Positions 44,584-53,369 of a stretch of 64,000 nt of DNA are shown here, one piece after another. Position 1 is the stretch's first letter, and each line of letters opens with the position of its first letter. The stretch comes from Natronosalvus halobius (GTDB taxonomy: Archaea; Halobacteriota; Halobacteria; Halobacteriales; Natrialbaceae). The notes under the pieces were generated by a model. That model had not been told where the DNA came from. It searched no databases and worked only from the letters and a program-made list of their open reading frames with translations. Location of the stretch: contig NZ_CP099997.1 of NCBI RefSeq assembly GCF_024138145.1, positions 1,798,001-1,862,000 on the forward strand, in the 5' to 3' direction. Both the position numbers and the translations under genes were made by a program.

Positions 44584-45360
44584 ATGGTCGACACAGGAGA
44601 CGGCGGGAATCAGACGGGCGATCTGACCGAACGAGCGCTCGAGTCGAACGCGCCGCTCGACGGCGGGTCGACGGTCGAACGAGCGCTATCGCTGGCCAGA
44701 CGCGGCGCGAGCGACGGATCGCTCACGATGGCGACCGGCGCCGTGGTCCTCTGGCGAGGGCTCCGATCGATTCGACGGGGTCGAGTGCGCGGCGTCATCC
44801 CGACCGCCATCGGCATCGCGGCCGTCGGCGCCGGCGTCAAGCGACGCCGTGCGAGCACCGGGGAATCAGACAAATCCACGTCAGACGAGGCCCACGCAGC
44901 AGCACAACGGGGAGATCAGGGTCGCGAAACCGGGCTCGATGCCTCGAGCGACGCGTTCGACTGGCAAGACGACGAGACGTCGTCACTCGAGCCGGCCGTC
45001 GACGACGAATCGGCCGCAGAAACCCCGGCAGCGGGCGATCCACGGCTAGACGATGACGATACCGAGGAAGCAGACCTCTCGGATACCGCAGTCGCGGACG
45101 AAGTGAGCGAGGCGACCGGTCCATCGGCCGAACAGGCACAACCGACGATGTCGATCGATAGCGAGGTCGACCCCGAAGCCGGCGGGCCGAGACCCGGTGT
45201 CCTGGACGGCGACGATTCGAACGAGGAAGCCGACACGGATGAATACAGCGGGGGCGACGCGAAACGCCAGGACGAGAGCGACCGGGACGAGTCGCAGGCG
45301 GACGACGAGGGCGATGTCGATGGCAGCGATGCGGGTGACGGCGTCGGGCAGGAGGAGTGA
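44584..45360 (+). CDS. Hypothetical protein with a membrane-like segment and long acidic tail
   Basis: A 258-residue protein. About 1-45 is hydrophilic; 47-90 contains moderately hydrophobic segments (TMATGAVVLWRGL, GVIPTAIGIAAVGAGVKRRR) that may cross or lie on the membrane; and 90-258 is an Asp/Glu/Ser-rich, probably disordered tail. The N-terminal part resembles short haloarchaeal proteins of unknown role. The acidic tail may simply keep it soluble in high salt. No function is assigned. Confidence 0.6.
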   Translation: MVDTGDGGNQTGDLTERALESNAPLDGGSTVERALSLARRGASDGSLTMATGAVVLWRGLRSIRRGRVRGVIPTAIGIAAVGAGVKRRRASTGESDKSTSDEAHAAAQRGDQGRETGLDASSDAFDWQDDETSSLEPAVDDESAAETPAAGDPRLDDDDTEEADLSDTAVADEVSEATGPSAEQAQPTMSIDSEVDPEAGGPRPGVLDGDDSNEEADTDEYSGGDAKRQDESDRDESQADDEGDVDGSDAGDGVGQEE

Positions 45361-45481
45361 CGTCTCGGTTCCTCGGTCCCCGCTCTCGAGCACAGCGCCA
45401 GGTCGACTCGGGCGACGGCGAACGAACGGCGAGTCGCTTCGCTCGAGACGCCCTCTCGAGCCTCGCTGGCAGCACCCGTGG

Positions 45482-45883
45482 TTACTCCCCCAGGCGGGGA
45501 TCGAGACGGTCGGGCAGCGGCCAGGCTGCGGCGAGGTTCCCGTCCCGAACGAGCACGACGAGTCGGTCGCGCTCCTGGACGGTCGGGAGGCGATCACGAG
45601 GCACGACGAGTTGATCGACGGTTCGCCCGCCCTCCTCGAGCAGGATGACTACGTGTTCGCCGTCGACGATTCGGTCGACGGTCGCAACGAACGTTTCGAA
45701 CGGGAGCCCCGAATTCGAGGTGGGAGCCGTTGGCTGGGTGCGCGATGCCGGAGCGTCGGCGGGCCCGTCCTGTGAGGGGGCTCCGTCGCCGCTCCCGCTA
45801 ACGATTCCCGCAGTAGTGCCCATGGCGAGGCCGGCAATCGTTCCGAGTACGGTACGGCGAGTTCGAGTGGGCTGTCGAGCCAT
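45482..45883 (-). CDS. Tat-exported DUF3006-like small protein
   Basis: A 133-residue protein with a twin-arginine signal (RTRRTVLGTIAGLAMG, about 6-30) followed by a low-complexity linker. The C-terminal 75 residues, VATVDRIVDGEHVVILLEEG, GRTVDQLVVPRDRLP, RLVVLVRDG, resemble the DUF3006 beta-barrel that usually accompanies ComEC-like metallo-hydrolases. A cytoplasmic-looking relative is at 54244. Here the domain is predicted to be outside the membrane and has no hydrolase partner next to it. Confidence 0.65.
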   Translation of the reverse strand: MARQPTRTRRTVLGTIAGLAMGTTAGIVSGSGDGAPSQDGPADAPASRTQPTAPTSNSGLPFETFVATVDRIVDGEHVVILLEEGGRTVDQLVVPRDRLPTVQERDRLVVLVRDGNLAAAWPLPDRLDPRLGE

Positions 45884-46011
45884 GGACGGTCTGGCCGCCC
45901 GATCGTATATAAACTCGAGGCGCACGACGGAGGCGCGAAACCGACTCGAGGGACGGCCGACCACTTGCCGCTTCCCCGACACTCGAGTACTCGGCGCTCG
46001 TCCGGTTCCGT

Positions 46012-46812
46012 ATGAGCGAGACACCCGTCCCACAACCCGGCTTCGGAACGTCTGGTCACGAAGGAGAGACCTGCACCGAGAGCGTCGTACGAGCGCTCGA
46101 GGCCGGCTACCGCCACGTCGACACCGCCCAGATGTACGACAACGAGGCTGCAGTCGGGGCCGCGCTCGAGCGAAGCGACGTCGACCGCGAGGACGTGTTC
46201 CTGGCGACGAAGGTCCACCCCTCGAACCTCGCACACGACGACGTCCTCGAGACCACCGAGGAGAGCCTCGATCGACTCGGAGTCGATTCGATCGACCTGC
46301 TGTACGTCCACTGGCCGACCGACGCCTACGACCCCGCAGAGACGTTGCCCGCGATGGACGAGGTTCGCGAGCGCGGGCTGACGCGCAATGTCGGCGTGAG
46401 TAACTTCACCGTCGAGTTGCTCGAAGAGGCTCGAGAGATCCTCGACTCACCCATCGTGGCCAACCAGGTCGAACTGCACCCGTTCCTCCAGCAGGACGAC
46501 CTGGTCGAGTACGGACGCGAGCACGACCTAACGACGGTGGCCTACTGTCCGATCGCGAAGGGCAACGTCGCCGGGAACGACGCGCTCGAGGCGATCGCCG
46601 ACGCTCACGACGCCACGCCCGTCCAGGTGACGCTCGCGTGGCACTACGCCCGTGAGGGCGTGGTCCCCATCCCGAAGGCGACCGGCGACCACGTCGAGGA
46701 GAACTACGCGGCGCTCGACGTGGCGTTGAGCGACGACGAACTGGATCGCATCGCCGAACTCGACCGTGGCGAGCGACTGGTCGATCCGGACGCGGCCGCG
46801 TGGAATCGCTGA
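46012..46812 (+). CDS. Aldo/keto reductase
   Basis: A 266-residue NADPH-dependent reductase of the TIM-barrel family. The catalytic tetrad is visible: D37 (HVDTAQMYDNE), Y42, K67 (LATKVHPSN) and H100 (LLYVHWPTD). GVSNFTVELLEEA, NQVELHPFLQQDDLVEY and VVPIPKATGDHVEENYAAL complete the cofactor-binding set. The physiological aldehyde or ketone is unknown. Related enzymes reduce 2,5-diketo-D-gluconate or detoxify aldehydes. Confidence 0.93.
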   Translation: MSETPVPQPGFGTSGHEGETCTESVVRALEAGYRHVDTAQMYDNEAAVGAALERSDVDREDVFLATKVHPSNLAHDDVLETTEESLDRLGVDSIDLLYVHWPTDAYDPAETLPAMDEVRERGLTRNVGVSNFTVELLEEAREILDSPIVANQVELHPFLQQDDLVEYGREHDLTTVAYCPIAKGNVAGNDALEAIADAHDATPVQVTLAWHYAREGVVPIPKATGDHVEENYAALDVALSDDELDRIAELDRGERLVDPDAAAWNR

Positions 46813-46835
46813 TCGAGGACTGTTCGGAGAACCGA

Positions 46836-46887
46836 CGTCAGTGATCGCTCCAGGGATTCGGCGTCGGTGACTGCTCGAAGGATTCGC
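46836..46887. repeat. Degenerate 26 bp tandem duplication
   Basis: Two adjacent 26 bp units (46836-46861 and 46862-46887) share CGTC-GTGA-GCTC-AGGATTCG with several mismatches. It fills the 94 bp gap between two convergent genes. Confidence 0.75.
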
Positions 46888-46906
46888 TACACGACTCGAG
46901 ACACCG

Positions 46907-47755
46907 CTATCGTTCTCCATCCAGGACCCGGTAGAACCCAGCGAGTGCGAGGAGCACCACGAGCAGGGAGACGGGCGTGAATCCGGGCACCGAATCGACA
47001 TCGTCTGCCCCGCGTGGCTCGTCGCTGCCTGACTCGGCCGCCGATCCGGAGGCGTTCTCGTCCACATCGTCGGTGGAGTCGCTCGAGTCCAGTTCGTCCC
47101 CAGTACCGGCGGTATCGGGTTCGTCGGCCGAATCGTTTGCATCCGCCTCGAGCACGTCGCGATTCTGCGGATCGGGGTGATCGAACGGCTCGTGCGGTTC
47201 CTCCCCGCCGTCGATCGAGATCGTCACCTCCCGGTCGTGCACTGCGAGCGGGAACTCGCGCTCGAGGTAGACCTCCGAGTTTCCGAAGGAGAGTGTCGTC
47301 TGTGCCGCCGGTGCGTCCGTCACGACCTGGACCGTGATCGTGGCGACGCGAGTCTGCCCCGTCGCTCCGCCGGCCACTGGATCGCGCCGCTGCTCGAGGA
47401 TCGCCGTTCCGGCCTCGTTGGCGATCACCCGTTCCTCGCGGATTTCCGTTTCCTCGCCCTGTTCGAGCCAGTCGCCCGCCTCGATGTCCGTGACCTCGAG
47501 GTAATTGGGGTGGTACTGGGCGATCAACTCGTAGGAGGCGACGCCCTCGCCGTGGGCGCCCTGGCTGCCCATGACGACGTCGATTTCGATTTCCTCGCCG
47601 GGTTGGGCCTCGACCTCGTAGGGCGTCGGCGAGATTGTGGCGACGGCGTCGCCGGCGGTGACGGTCCCGACCCCGAACCCGGCCAGTGCGACGGCGGACG
47701 TCACCAGTGCCAGCGCGAGCGACGCGACGAGGAGTCGGCGGCCGATGCCGATCAT
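46907..47755 (-). CDS. Cohesin-like surface protein with PGF-CTERM
   Basis: A 282-residue secreted protein. The N-terminal signal peptide is about 1-34 (GRRLLVASLALALVTSAVAL). A beta-rich cohesin-like domain (about 36-165: YEVEAQPGEEIEIDVVMG, SYELIAQYHPNYLEVTDIEA, ATITVQVVTDAPA) is followed by an Asp/Glu/Ser/Thr-rich stalk (180-250). The end is the tripartite PGF-CTERM signal: VPGFTP, a hydrophobic helix (SLLVVLLALAGFY), and basic RVLDGER. Archaeosortase A (62722 here) should process it and attach it to a lipid. Its start overlaps the upstream Tp34-like gene by 4 bp, so the two proteins are probably made together. Confidence 0.85.
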   Translation of the reverse strand: MIGIGRRLLVASLALALVTSAVALAGFGVGTVTAGDAVATISPTPYEVEAQPGEEIEIDVVMGSQGAHGEGVASYELIAQYHPNYLEVTDIEAGDWLEQGEETEIREERVIANEAGTAILEQRRDPVAGGATGQTRVATITVQVVTDAPAAQTTLSFGNSEVYLEREFPLAVHDREVTISIDGGEEPHEPFDHPDPQNRDVLEADANDSADEPDTAGTGDELDSSDSTDDVDENASGSAAESGSDEPRGADDVDSVPGFTPVSLLVVLLALAGFYRVLDGER

Positions 47756-48963
47756 AGCGAGATCACCGTCGACGCAGACGGCATCTCGAGGAAGGCCGTC
47801 TCGTAGCCCCGGTGTCTCGAGACCTGCGGCGGTGTTCGAACCTCGAGTTCGAGGGTAGCCTCGTCCGGATCGGTCGCCAGCGCCGTCCCGTAGTGAAGGC
47901 CGAGTTCGTGGTCGAGGGTTTCGGTCAGCCGCCGGGAGTCGCCGTCGACGGTCACCTCGAGCGCCATCAGCGGGAGTACGCAGTGGTTGTAAGGCGTTCG
48001 TGGGGAGACGGCGAGGTACCGACCGTCGGTGCCGGTATCGGTACCGGCGTCTGCCTCGCCATCGACGAATCTGGAACCTGGCTCGAGAATCGTGACCTCG
48101 AAGACGGCGTCGCCACTCTCGAGCGGTTCCTGGAGAGAGCCCGGGAGGCCTCCCGTCGGCGGTGTGCTCGAGTACGGGATAGCGTGGCCATCGTGATCGG
48201 ACACGTCGTTGTCGCTCTCGCCATCTCCGTTCGCCATCGGTTCGAGCGCGCCGCGCTCGCCCCACTCGTCTTCGGGGAAGTACTCGACCTCGGTTGCGAG
48301 TCGGCGAAGGTCGTCGTCGAAGTCGAACGCGAATTCGAACGAGACGGGGTCATCGAGTCGATCCTCGAATGCGCCAGTTTTACGGATCGAGACCGGGCTC
48401 AATCGGCCCTCGACGCGATAGGTACCGTCGCCATCGAGGGAGAGATTGTCCCCGAAGTGAAAGCCCATCTGCTGGGAGAGCATGAGCCACGGGCGAACCT
48501 CGCGGACGAACTCGCCGTCCTGGGAGAGTTCGAGGACGGGACTCGAGTCGACGGGAACCACCTGTCCGGTCTCGCGATCCCAGGCGGTGACCATCAGGTG
48601 GACATCGTCACGGTCGGGTTCGACCGTCTCGACGCCGCTCCCGTCGACGAGCCAGAACGGGTGCGGGTAGGTGACCATCCCGGCGACGTGGTAGTCGCCG
48701 GCGTCGACGGGCTCGAGCATCCGCACGCGCTCGCGGTGGGTCGGTCGGTACACCGCGTCCGGCGGGTTCTCGATTTCGGGGAACGCGAGCAGGTCGTCGG
48801 GTCCATCGGTGCCGTCGTCCGATCCGTTCGGTTCGTCGTCCCCGGTCGATTCCGGGGTGTCGTCCTCACCGCGCTCGAGACAGCCGGCGATGGCGAGTGT
48901 GCCGGCCCCGGCGGTCGCTCGCTGGAGGAGGCGGCGTCGCGAAAGCGGGGGGGATCCGTACAT
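47752..48963 (-). CDS. Tp34/P19-like metal-binding lipoprotein
   Basis: A 403-residue exported protein. SRRRLLQRATAGAGTLAIAG plus Cys is a Tat lipoprotein signal. An acidic linker precedes a beta-rich domain (about 60-220) with DAGDYHVAGMVTYPHPFW, HLMVTAWDRETGQVVPVDSS, REVRPWLMLSQQMGFHFGDN and LSLDGDGTYRVEGRLSPVS. The MGFHFGDN element is typical of periplasmic iron-uptake proteins P19/Tp34 (iron or copper bound by His/Met/Glu). A second domain (about 265-403) has FEVTILEPGSRFVD and LPLMALEVTVDG. No FTR1 permease is adjacent. Assignment to the family is from fold-like motifs and is moderate. Confidence 0.7.
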   Translation of the reverse strand: MYGSPPLSRRRLLQRATAGAGTLAIAGCLERGEDDTPESTGDDEPNGSDDGTDGPDDLLAFPEIENPPDAVYRPTHRERVRMLEPVDAGDYHVAGMVTYPHPFWLVDGSGVETVEPDRDDVHLMVTAWDRETGQVVPVDSSPVLELSQDGEFVREVRPWLMLSQQMGFHFGDNLSLDGDGTYRVEGRLSPVSIRKTGAFEDRLDDPVSFEFAFDFDDDLRRLATEVEYFPEDEWGERGALEPMANGDGESDNDVSDHDGHAIPYSSTPPTGGLPGSLQEPLESGDAVFEVTILEPGSRFVDGEADAGTDTGTDGRYLAVSPRTPYNHCVLPLMALEVTVDGDSRRLTETLDHELGLHYGTALATDPDEATLELEVRTPPQVSRHRGYETAFLEMPSASTVISL

Positions 48964-49305
48964 CTGCGTACGTGTTCGGCGGTGAGCGATTTACCGGTTT
49001 CTGTTACCGAGAATCGGATTCGTCGACCCAGTCGTTACCATCGCGAATTATCGGGTAGGGAGACGATACGGAGTGTCGTCTTCGAACGAACAGGTCCACA
49101 GACACCACGGTCCAAACAGTGGTGACGTCGAACACACTCCGCGAGCGTGAACGAATCGCCCGCTGGCCTGGAGTCAGGTACGCGAGAAATTCCGGGGAGT
49201 CGTGAATCGCTGAATCTATCGACAGACAGAATGTCTGTCGAGACGGCCGCTCGTGGCCATCTTGCAACCATCCGGTTTTTCCGTTTCGATACCCTACTCA
49301 CTCGT
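48964..49305. other. 342 bp gene-free region with a strong hairpin
   Basis: No gene recognised. A perfect 10 bp hairpin is at 49219-49241 (listed separately). The TTTTTC run at 49276-49281 and nearby ACCCTACTC may belong to the promoter of the gene at 49306. Confidence 0.6.
49219..49241. promoter_or_regulatory. Perfect 10 bp hairpin upstream of the gene at 49306
   Basis: TCGACAGACA, loop GAA, TGTCTGTCGA. It lies about 65 bp before the ATG, where a regulator could bind, or may fold in RNA. Confidence 0.55.
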
Positions 49306-49671
49306 ATGCTCCTCATACGCGGCCGTGCCGGCGGGACCGAACTCACCGGGACGCTGTACGAGCGCGGTGAGCAGTCGCCCACGTTCCGCGGCGCGCCGGA
49401 CGAAGGCGCCCCGTACGTCTGGATCTGCGACGAGTTCTACGAGGTCGATAGCGGCGGCACCGCACAGCTCATCGACGGCCGCGAGGTTCACATTGCCTTC
49501 GAATCGCCGATGCCACGGGGCTTCGACACCCGTGAACAGGCACTCGAGGCCGCAACCGAGCACATTCAGACCCAGTTCGCCCGCATCGGCGTCGACCGCG
49601 AGGCCGTCGACCTCGAGATCGAGAAGGACGAACTCGACGCCGCCGACGTGCTCGAACGGGACGCGACCTAA
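49306..49671 (+). CDS. Conserved hypothetical haloarchaeal protein
   Basis: A 121-residue protein with no signal peptide or membrane helix: MLLIRGRAGGTELTGTLYER, YVWICDEFYEVDSGG, REVHIAFESPMPRGFDTREQ and a helical C-terminus. It has the look of a compact alpha/beta domain conserved in haloarchaea, but I cannot name a function. ATG at 49306 was chosen over a frame open for a further 53 codons upstream, which would include the hairpin region. It is convergent with nurA, 2 bp between stop codons. Confidence 0.75.
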   Translation: MLLIRGRAGGTELTGTLYERGEQSPTFRGAPDEGAPYVWICDEFYEVDSGGTAQLIDGREVHIAFESPMPRGFDTREQALEAATEHIQTQFARIGVDREAVDLEIEKDELDAADVLERDAT

Positions 49672-49673
49672 CC

Positions 49674-50948
49674 TCAGACGAACTCCTCGCCCCACCGCTT
49701 GTCGTCGTACGTTCGCCGTTCGACCGTCTCGAACTGTGTCTCGAGGGCCTCACGGAGCGAGCGTTTCTCGGACGCGCTGATTCTGGCGAGTTCGTCCGCC
49801 TTCTCGATGACCTGTGGCGGCCCGCCCGTGACGGCCACGTCCTGGAGCACCTGCCGGGTGAGTCGGTCCCGGCGCCCCTCGTCGCGAACGACCCCGTACG
49901 GCGATTCCACCCGGTAGATCAAGTCGTCGCGTGGGTCGTAGATCACGAAGAACGTCACTTCGTAGGCCTCCAGGTCGAGTTTTCGATCGACGCCGAGTGC
50001 GTCACCTTCCGGCGAGAGGGGTCTGTCGACGCCGCCTCGCGAACGGAACCATCCGGTGTAGGTCAGGCTCTCGGTGTCGCGTTCCCAGCGCTCCCCGTCG
50101 ATGTCCGAGACGTACTCGCCGCGCTCGAGAATGCGGGTAAAGAACGTCCCGTCGTCGCCCCACGGCGCCTCGATGTCCTTCGACTGCACCGCCCGGGTGA
50201 TCGCCCGTGTCGCCGGGTTCTTGACGAAACCGACGAGTGGGACGTCGCGCTCGAGGAACGTCTCGACCAGTCGAACGTAGTTCTGGACGACCTGTTTCGG
50301 CCGGGCATTCTCCTCGAGAAACGTCGCGAGGTCCGGGTGCTGGTCCGACCACCGGAGGAGCCCTCGCGGGTAGAGCGGCCCGTCCAGGATCAGCAGGTCC
50401 GAGACGTCCTCGGCGTGATCGCGGGCGTGTTCGCTCTCGGCGAGGTAGAGCGCCAGCGCGTGGACGATGCCCTCGGCGAACCGCGGCAGTCGTTGCTGGA
50501 CCTTGATCGCCCGCGAGCGACTGTACCCGTCGTCGAACTCGTCCCACGTCTCGTCGACGTGGGCCGTCTGATCGTTCGAGTGGACCGTCGCGATCATCGT
50601 CCGCGAGCGGTGGAGGTCGAGCGACGAGGGCGTCGTGCTCATCGCCGCCTGGGCGATGTCGATCACGAGGCCGTTCTTGAACACCGTCGGGTTGATCGTC
50701 CCGGCGTCCAGTCCATGTTCGGTTTCGAACGGCCGGTCACAGAGGGCGATGGCCTCCCGGTCGACGAGGTGCTTCGAGACGGTGTCGAGCGGCTCGAGGA
50801 CGAATCGGCCGTCACCGTCGATCAGCGGGTCGAGAAAGTCAGCCCAGACCGTCTCGGCGAGCGCCCGGTGGTCGCGCTCGTCGGCCCCGTGATCGATCCG
50901 TCGCGCGAGCCGCGCGATGCCGTCAAAGTGAACCGGATCGAGTGTCAT
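49674..50948 (-). CDS. nurA: NurA domain nuclease-like protein
   Basis: A 424-residue NurA-family protein. The nuclease-core motif appears as DLLILDGPLYPRGLLRW (hydrophobic-Asp-Gly) and LPLVGFVKNPATRAITRA style VGFVKNPATR further on. FVIYDPRDDLIYRVESPY lies in the C-terminal half, which also includes FETVERRTYDDKRW. NurA nucleases act with the HerA motor in archaeal end resection. Here no herA is adjacent; an SMC-related gene lies upstream on the same strand, 378 bp away. Length is typical of haloarchaeal members. Nuclease activity is inferred. Confidence 0.82.
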   Translation of the reverse strand: MTLDPVHFDGIARLARRIDHGADERDHRALAETVWADFLDPLIDGDGRFVLEPLDTVSKHLVDREAIALCDRPFETEHGLDAGTINPTVFKNGLVIDIAQAAMSTTPSSLDLHRSRTMIATVHSNDQTAHVDETWDEFDDGYSRSRAIKVQQRLPRFAEGIVHALALYLAESEHARDHAEDVSDLLILDGPLYPRGLLRWSDQHPDLATFLEENARPKQVVQNYVRLVETFLERDVPLVGFVKNPATRAITRAVQSKDIEAPWGDDGTFFTRILERGEYVSDIDGERWERDTESLTYTGWFRSRGGVDRPLSPEGDALGVDRKLDLEAYEVTFFVIYDPRDDLIYRVESPYGVVRDEGRRDRLTRQVLQDVAVTGGPPQVIEKADELARISASEKRSLREALETQFETVERRTYDDKRWGEEFV

Positions 50949-51326
50949 GCTCGACTCCACCGAGTCAATCAGCAAAAAAGCCAGTGGTCGCTTTGCCCAA
51001 ACCGCCGGTCGGGGCCATCGACAGCGATTCAATACGTATCAGTATTATAGCTATGAACAGTAATTGAGAGGTCGATTACGTCGTCTCGAGGAAGGCGGTA
51101 CCGGTAGACCATGCGTTACCTACCAGTCCAAACGTACCCTCGAGTCCGTATCCAAACGTACCCTCGAGTCCGTACCCAAACGTACCCTCCAGTCTGTACG
51201 TTACACACCTATCCGTGTAACGCTCGAATCACGACTGAACACCGTATACGACACCAGTCCGGATACCAATCGGACACGACATCCGTTGGAGCGTGCCTTC
51301 AGACTTAGGACTTTACCCCGAAAAAG
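50949..51326. other. 378 bp gene-free region between nurA and sph
   Basis: No gene recognised. It includes the three-copy 24 bp repeat at 51127-51198 and an AT-rich stretch at 51030-51060 (CAGTATTATAGC) that could be a nurA promoter. Confidence 0.6.
51127..51198. repeat. 24 bp tandem repeat, three copies
   Basis: Units start at 51127, 51151 and 51175 with core CCAAACGTACCCTCGAGTCC. The first two are identical; the third has four changes. Confidence 0.95.
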
Positions 51327-53273
51327 CTAGATCGACGTAATTCGCGTATACTCCTCATCCAGGGCGGCCGCGTCCTCGGGAAGCAATGCCGTCACGAGCG
51401 TCTCCGCGTACTCGCTGAAGTACTCCACGAGTCGGGCGATCCGATTCGAGTCGATGGCTTCGAGCGAGTCCAACAGCATGAACGGCACCTCGTCGTACAC
51501 CTCGTGGACGAGATAACCAGCCAGCGCGAACACGAGTCCCGTCACCTCTCGCTCGCTCTCGCTCAGGTGATCGACCGTGTCCTCGTAGGTCCGCCCGTCG
51601 TCGGCCTGTCGAACGATGTGTAACTCGAAAACCGGTCGGTCGACGCGCCGTCGTCCCTCCTTGACCGTCCGCTCGGTTCGCTCGATCCAGATGCGCTCGA
51701 GGTTCTCGTACTCCAGGACGTCGAGCACCGAGGACATGTGGTCGTTGAACGCCTCGACCGACTCCCGTTCGATGCGGTCGATCCGAGTCCGGAGGTCGGT
51801 GAGTCGTTCGGACGCGCGCTCTCGCTGTGATCGCAGGTCGTCGATGCGGCCGATCTCGGTCTCGGCTTCCTCGATTTCCGCCTCGACGTCCGCGAGGTCG
51901 TCCTCCAGGCGGCCGACCTGGAATTCGAGTTCGGTCACCTCCTTCTGGTGATCGAGCGTTTCGCTCTCGCTCTCCTCCTCGAGTTCGTCGACCGTCGTCT
52001 CCAGGTCGTCAATTCCCTCCTGGAGTTCGGTTTCGCGCTCGTTGAGCGTCTCGAGCCGGTCGCGCCGTTGCTCGAGTTCGTCCTCCGTACTCTCGATTCG
52101 CTGTGTCAGCGTCTGTCGACGCTGGCTCGTCTCCCGTGCCTCCCGCAACGTCTCCTTCCGGTCGTCGATCTGGCGCCGGAGTTCGTTGCGTTCCTGGACG
52201 TGCTCCTGGCGGAGGGAGCGAAGGCGGTCGATCGTCGACTCGATCTGGTCGGTTTCGACCGTGGACCCGCACGTCCAGCACATGGCTGTGTCGTCTTCGA
52301 GCAATTGTTCGGTTACCGCGCCACCATCGGTTTCGGACGTTTCGCCCTGCAACGCCTGCGTGATTCGCTGGTTCGTCCCCTCGAGCATCTCCTCGTTGAA
52401 CTGGATGATGCTCTGGAGCTGGTTCGTACTCGAATCGAGCGTCGATCGCTGGTCGCGAAGTGTCTCGAGTTCCCGTTCGAGTGCGTCGGGATCCGTTTCG
52501 AAGCCGTCGGGAAGCTCCTCGAGTTCGTCCTGCATCTCCTCGAGTTCCGACTCGAGGGTTTCGATGCTCTGTTGTTCGGTCTCGTGCTGGAACTGGATGT
52601 CCTCTAAGTTGTTTCGCGCCGACTGCAGATCGTCGAGTTTAGCCTCGAGTTCGTCGTCGTCGGTCTCGGATTCGTCCGCGCGCGAGGCCTCGAGGTCTGC
52701 GCGTCGTTCCTCGAGTTCGGCCTCCGTTTCCTCGATCTCCTTCCGGAGCGACTGTCGACGTTCCTCGAGCGAGGGAAGCGACGATTTGAGGGACGTGAGA
52801 CGGTCGATCTCTTCGTCGAGGCGGCGTTTGTCGGATTCGGCCTGGGAGATTTCGGCCTCGATCTCCTCGATGTCGACCGGCCGCATGATGACCTCGCGAA
52901 GGTCATCTTGCTGGCTAACGGCCTGCCGTGCGGTGTTCGACTCGAGCAAGAATGCGAAGAGGTTCGCCAGCGTTGGATCCTCGAGATAGGGATCACCTGA
53001 ACTGACGATCCGCCCCTCCCGACGTTCGAAGTGGCGCTCGTACGTTTCACCTTCGAGCTCTAACGTTACCGAGCCGTGGTCGGCGTCCGCCTTGAGGGAA
53101 ACGTGGTCGCTTCCGAGTGCGCCCATGATAGATCGAAGGAAGGAGGTTCGGTTCGTCGCGTTTCGGCCCGTGAGGACGTTCACGCCCGTCGTCAGTTCTA
53201 CCGTCGTCGAGTCGATTCCGCCGATGTTTTCGACGGACACTCGTGGCTGTCCAGTCGTCTCGCCTGCGCTCAT
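51327..53273 (-). CDS. sph: Archaea-specific SMC-related (Sph-type) protein
   Basis: A 648-residue Rad50/SMC-like protein: N-terminal ATPase lobe (1-130), long coiled coils (about 130-300 and 350-520) around a zinc-hook-like C332-W-T-C335, and a C-terminal lobe. The nucleotide motifs are unusual. Walker A reads GRNATNRTS (36-44) with R42 where Lys is expected. The signature is LSESEREVTG instead of LSGGQ. Walker B reads FMLLDSLEAID with D602 followed by Ser, not Glu. These features agree with the archaeal SMC-related family that sits next to RdfA in Haloferax. It probably bridges DNA or chromosomal structures, but its biochemistry is unclear. It starts 171 bp after rdfA. Confidence 0.85.
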   Translation of the reverse strand: MSAGETTGQPRVSVENIGGIDSTTVELTTGVNVLTGRNATNRTSFLRSIMGALGSDHVSLKADADHGSVTLELEGETYERHFERREGRIVSSGDPYLEDPTLANLFAFLLESNTARQAVSQQDDLREVIMRPVDIEEIEAEISQAESDKRRLDEEIDRLTSLKSSLPSLEERRQSLRKEIEETEAELEERRADLEASRADESETDDDELEAKLDDLQSARNNLEDIQFQHETEQQSIETLESELEEMQDELEELPDGFETDPDALERELETLRDQRSTLDSSTNQLQSIIQFNEEMLEGTNQRITQALQGETSETDGGAVTEQLLEDDTAMCWTCGSTVETDQIESTIDRLRSLRQEHVQERNELRRQIDDRKETLREARETSQRRQTLTQRIESTEDELEQRRDRLETLNERETELQEGIDDLETTVDELEEESESETLDHQKEVTELEFQVGRLEDDLADVEAEIEEAETEIGRIDDLRSQRERASERLTDLRTRIDRIERESVEAFNDHMSSVLDVLEYENLERIWIERTERTVKEGRRRVDRPVFELHIVRQADDGRTYEDTVDHLSESEREVTGLVFALAGYLVHEVYDEVPFMLLDSLEAIDSNRIARLVEYFSEYAETLVTALLPEDAAALDEEYTRITSI

Positions 53274-53369
53274 TGGCCCCACTTGGGGCACCACCTATTT
53301 ATATGCCATCGTCTATCGTCCGTTTCGAACGACAAGTGGTCGTTGGCGTTCCGTTTACTCGAACGGGTC

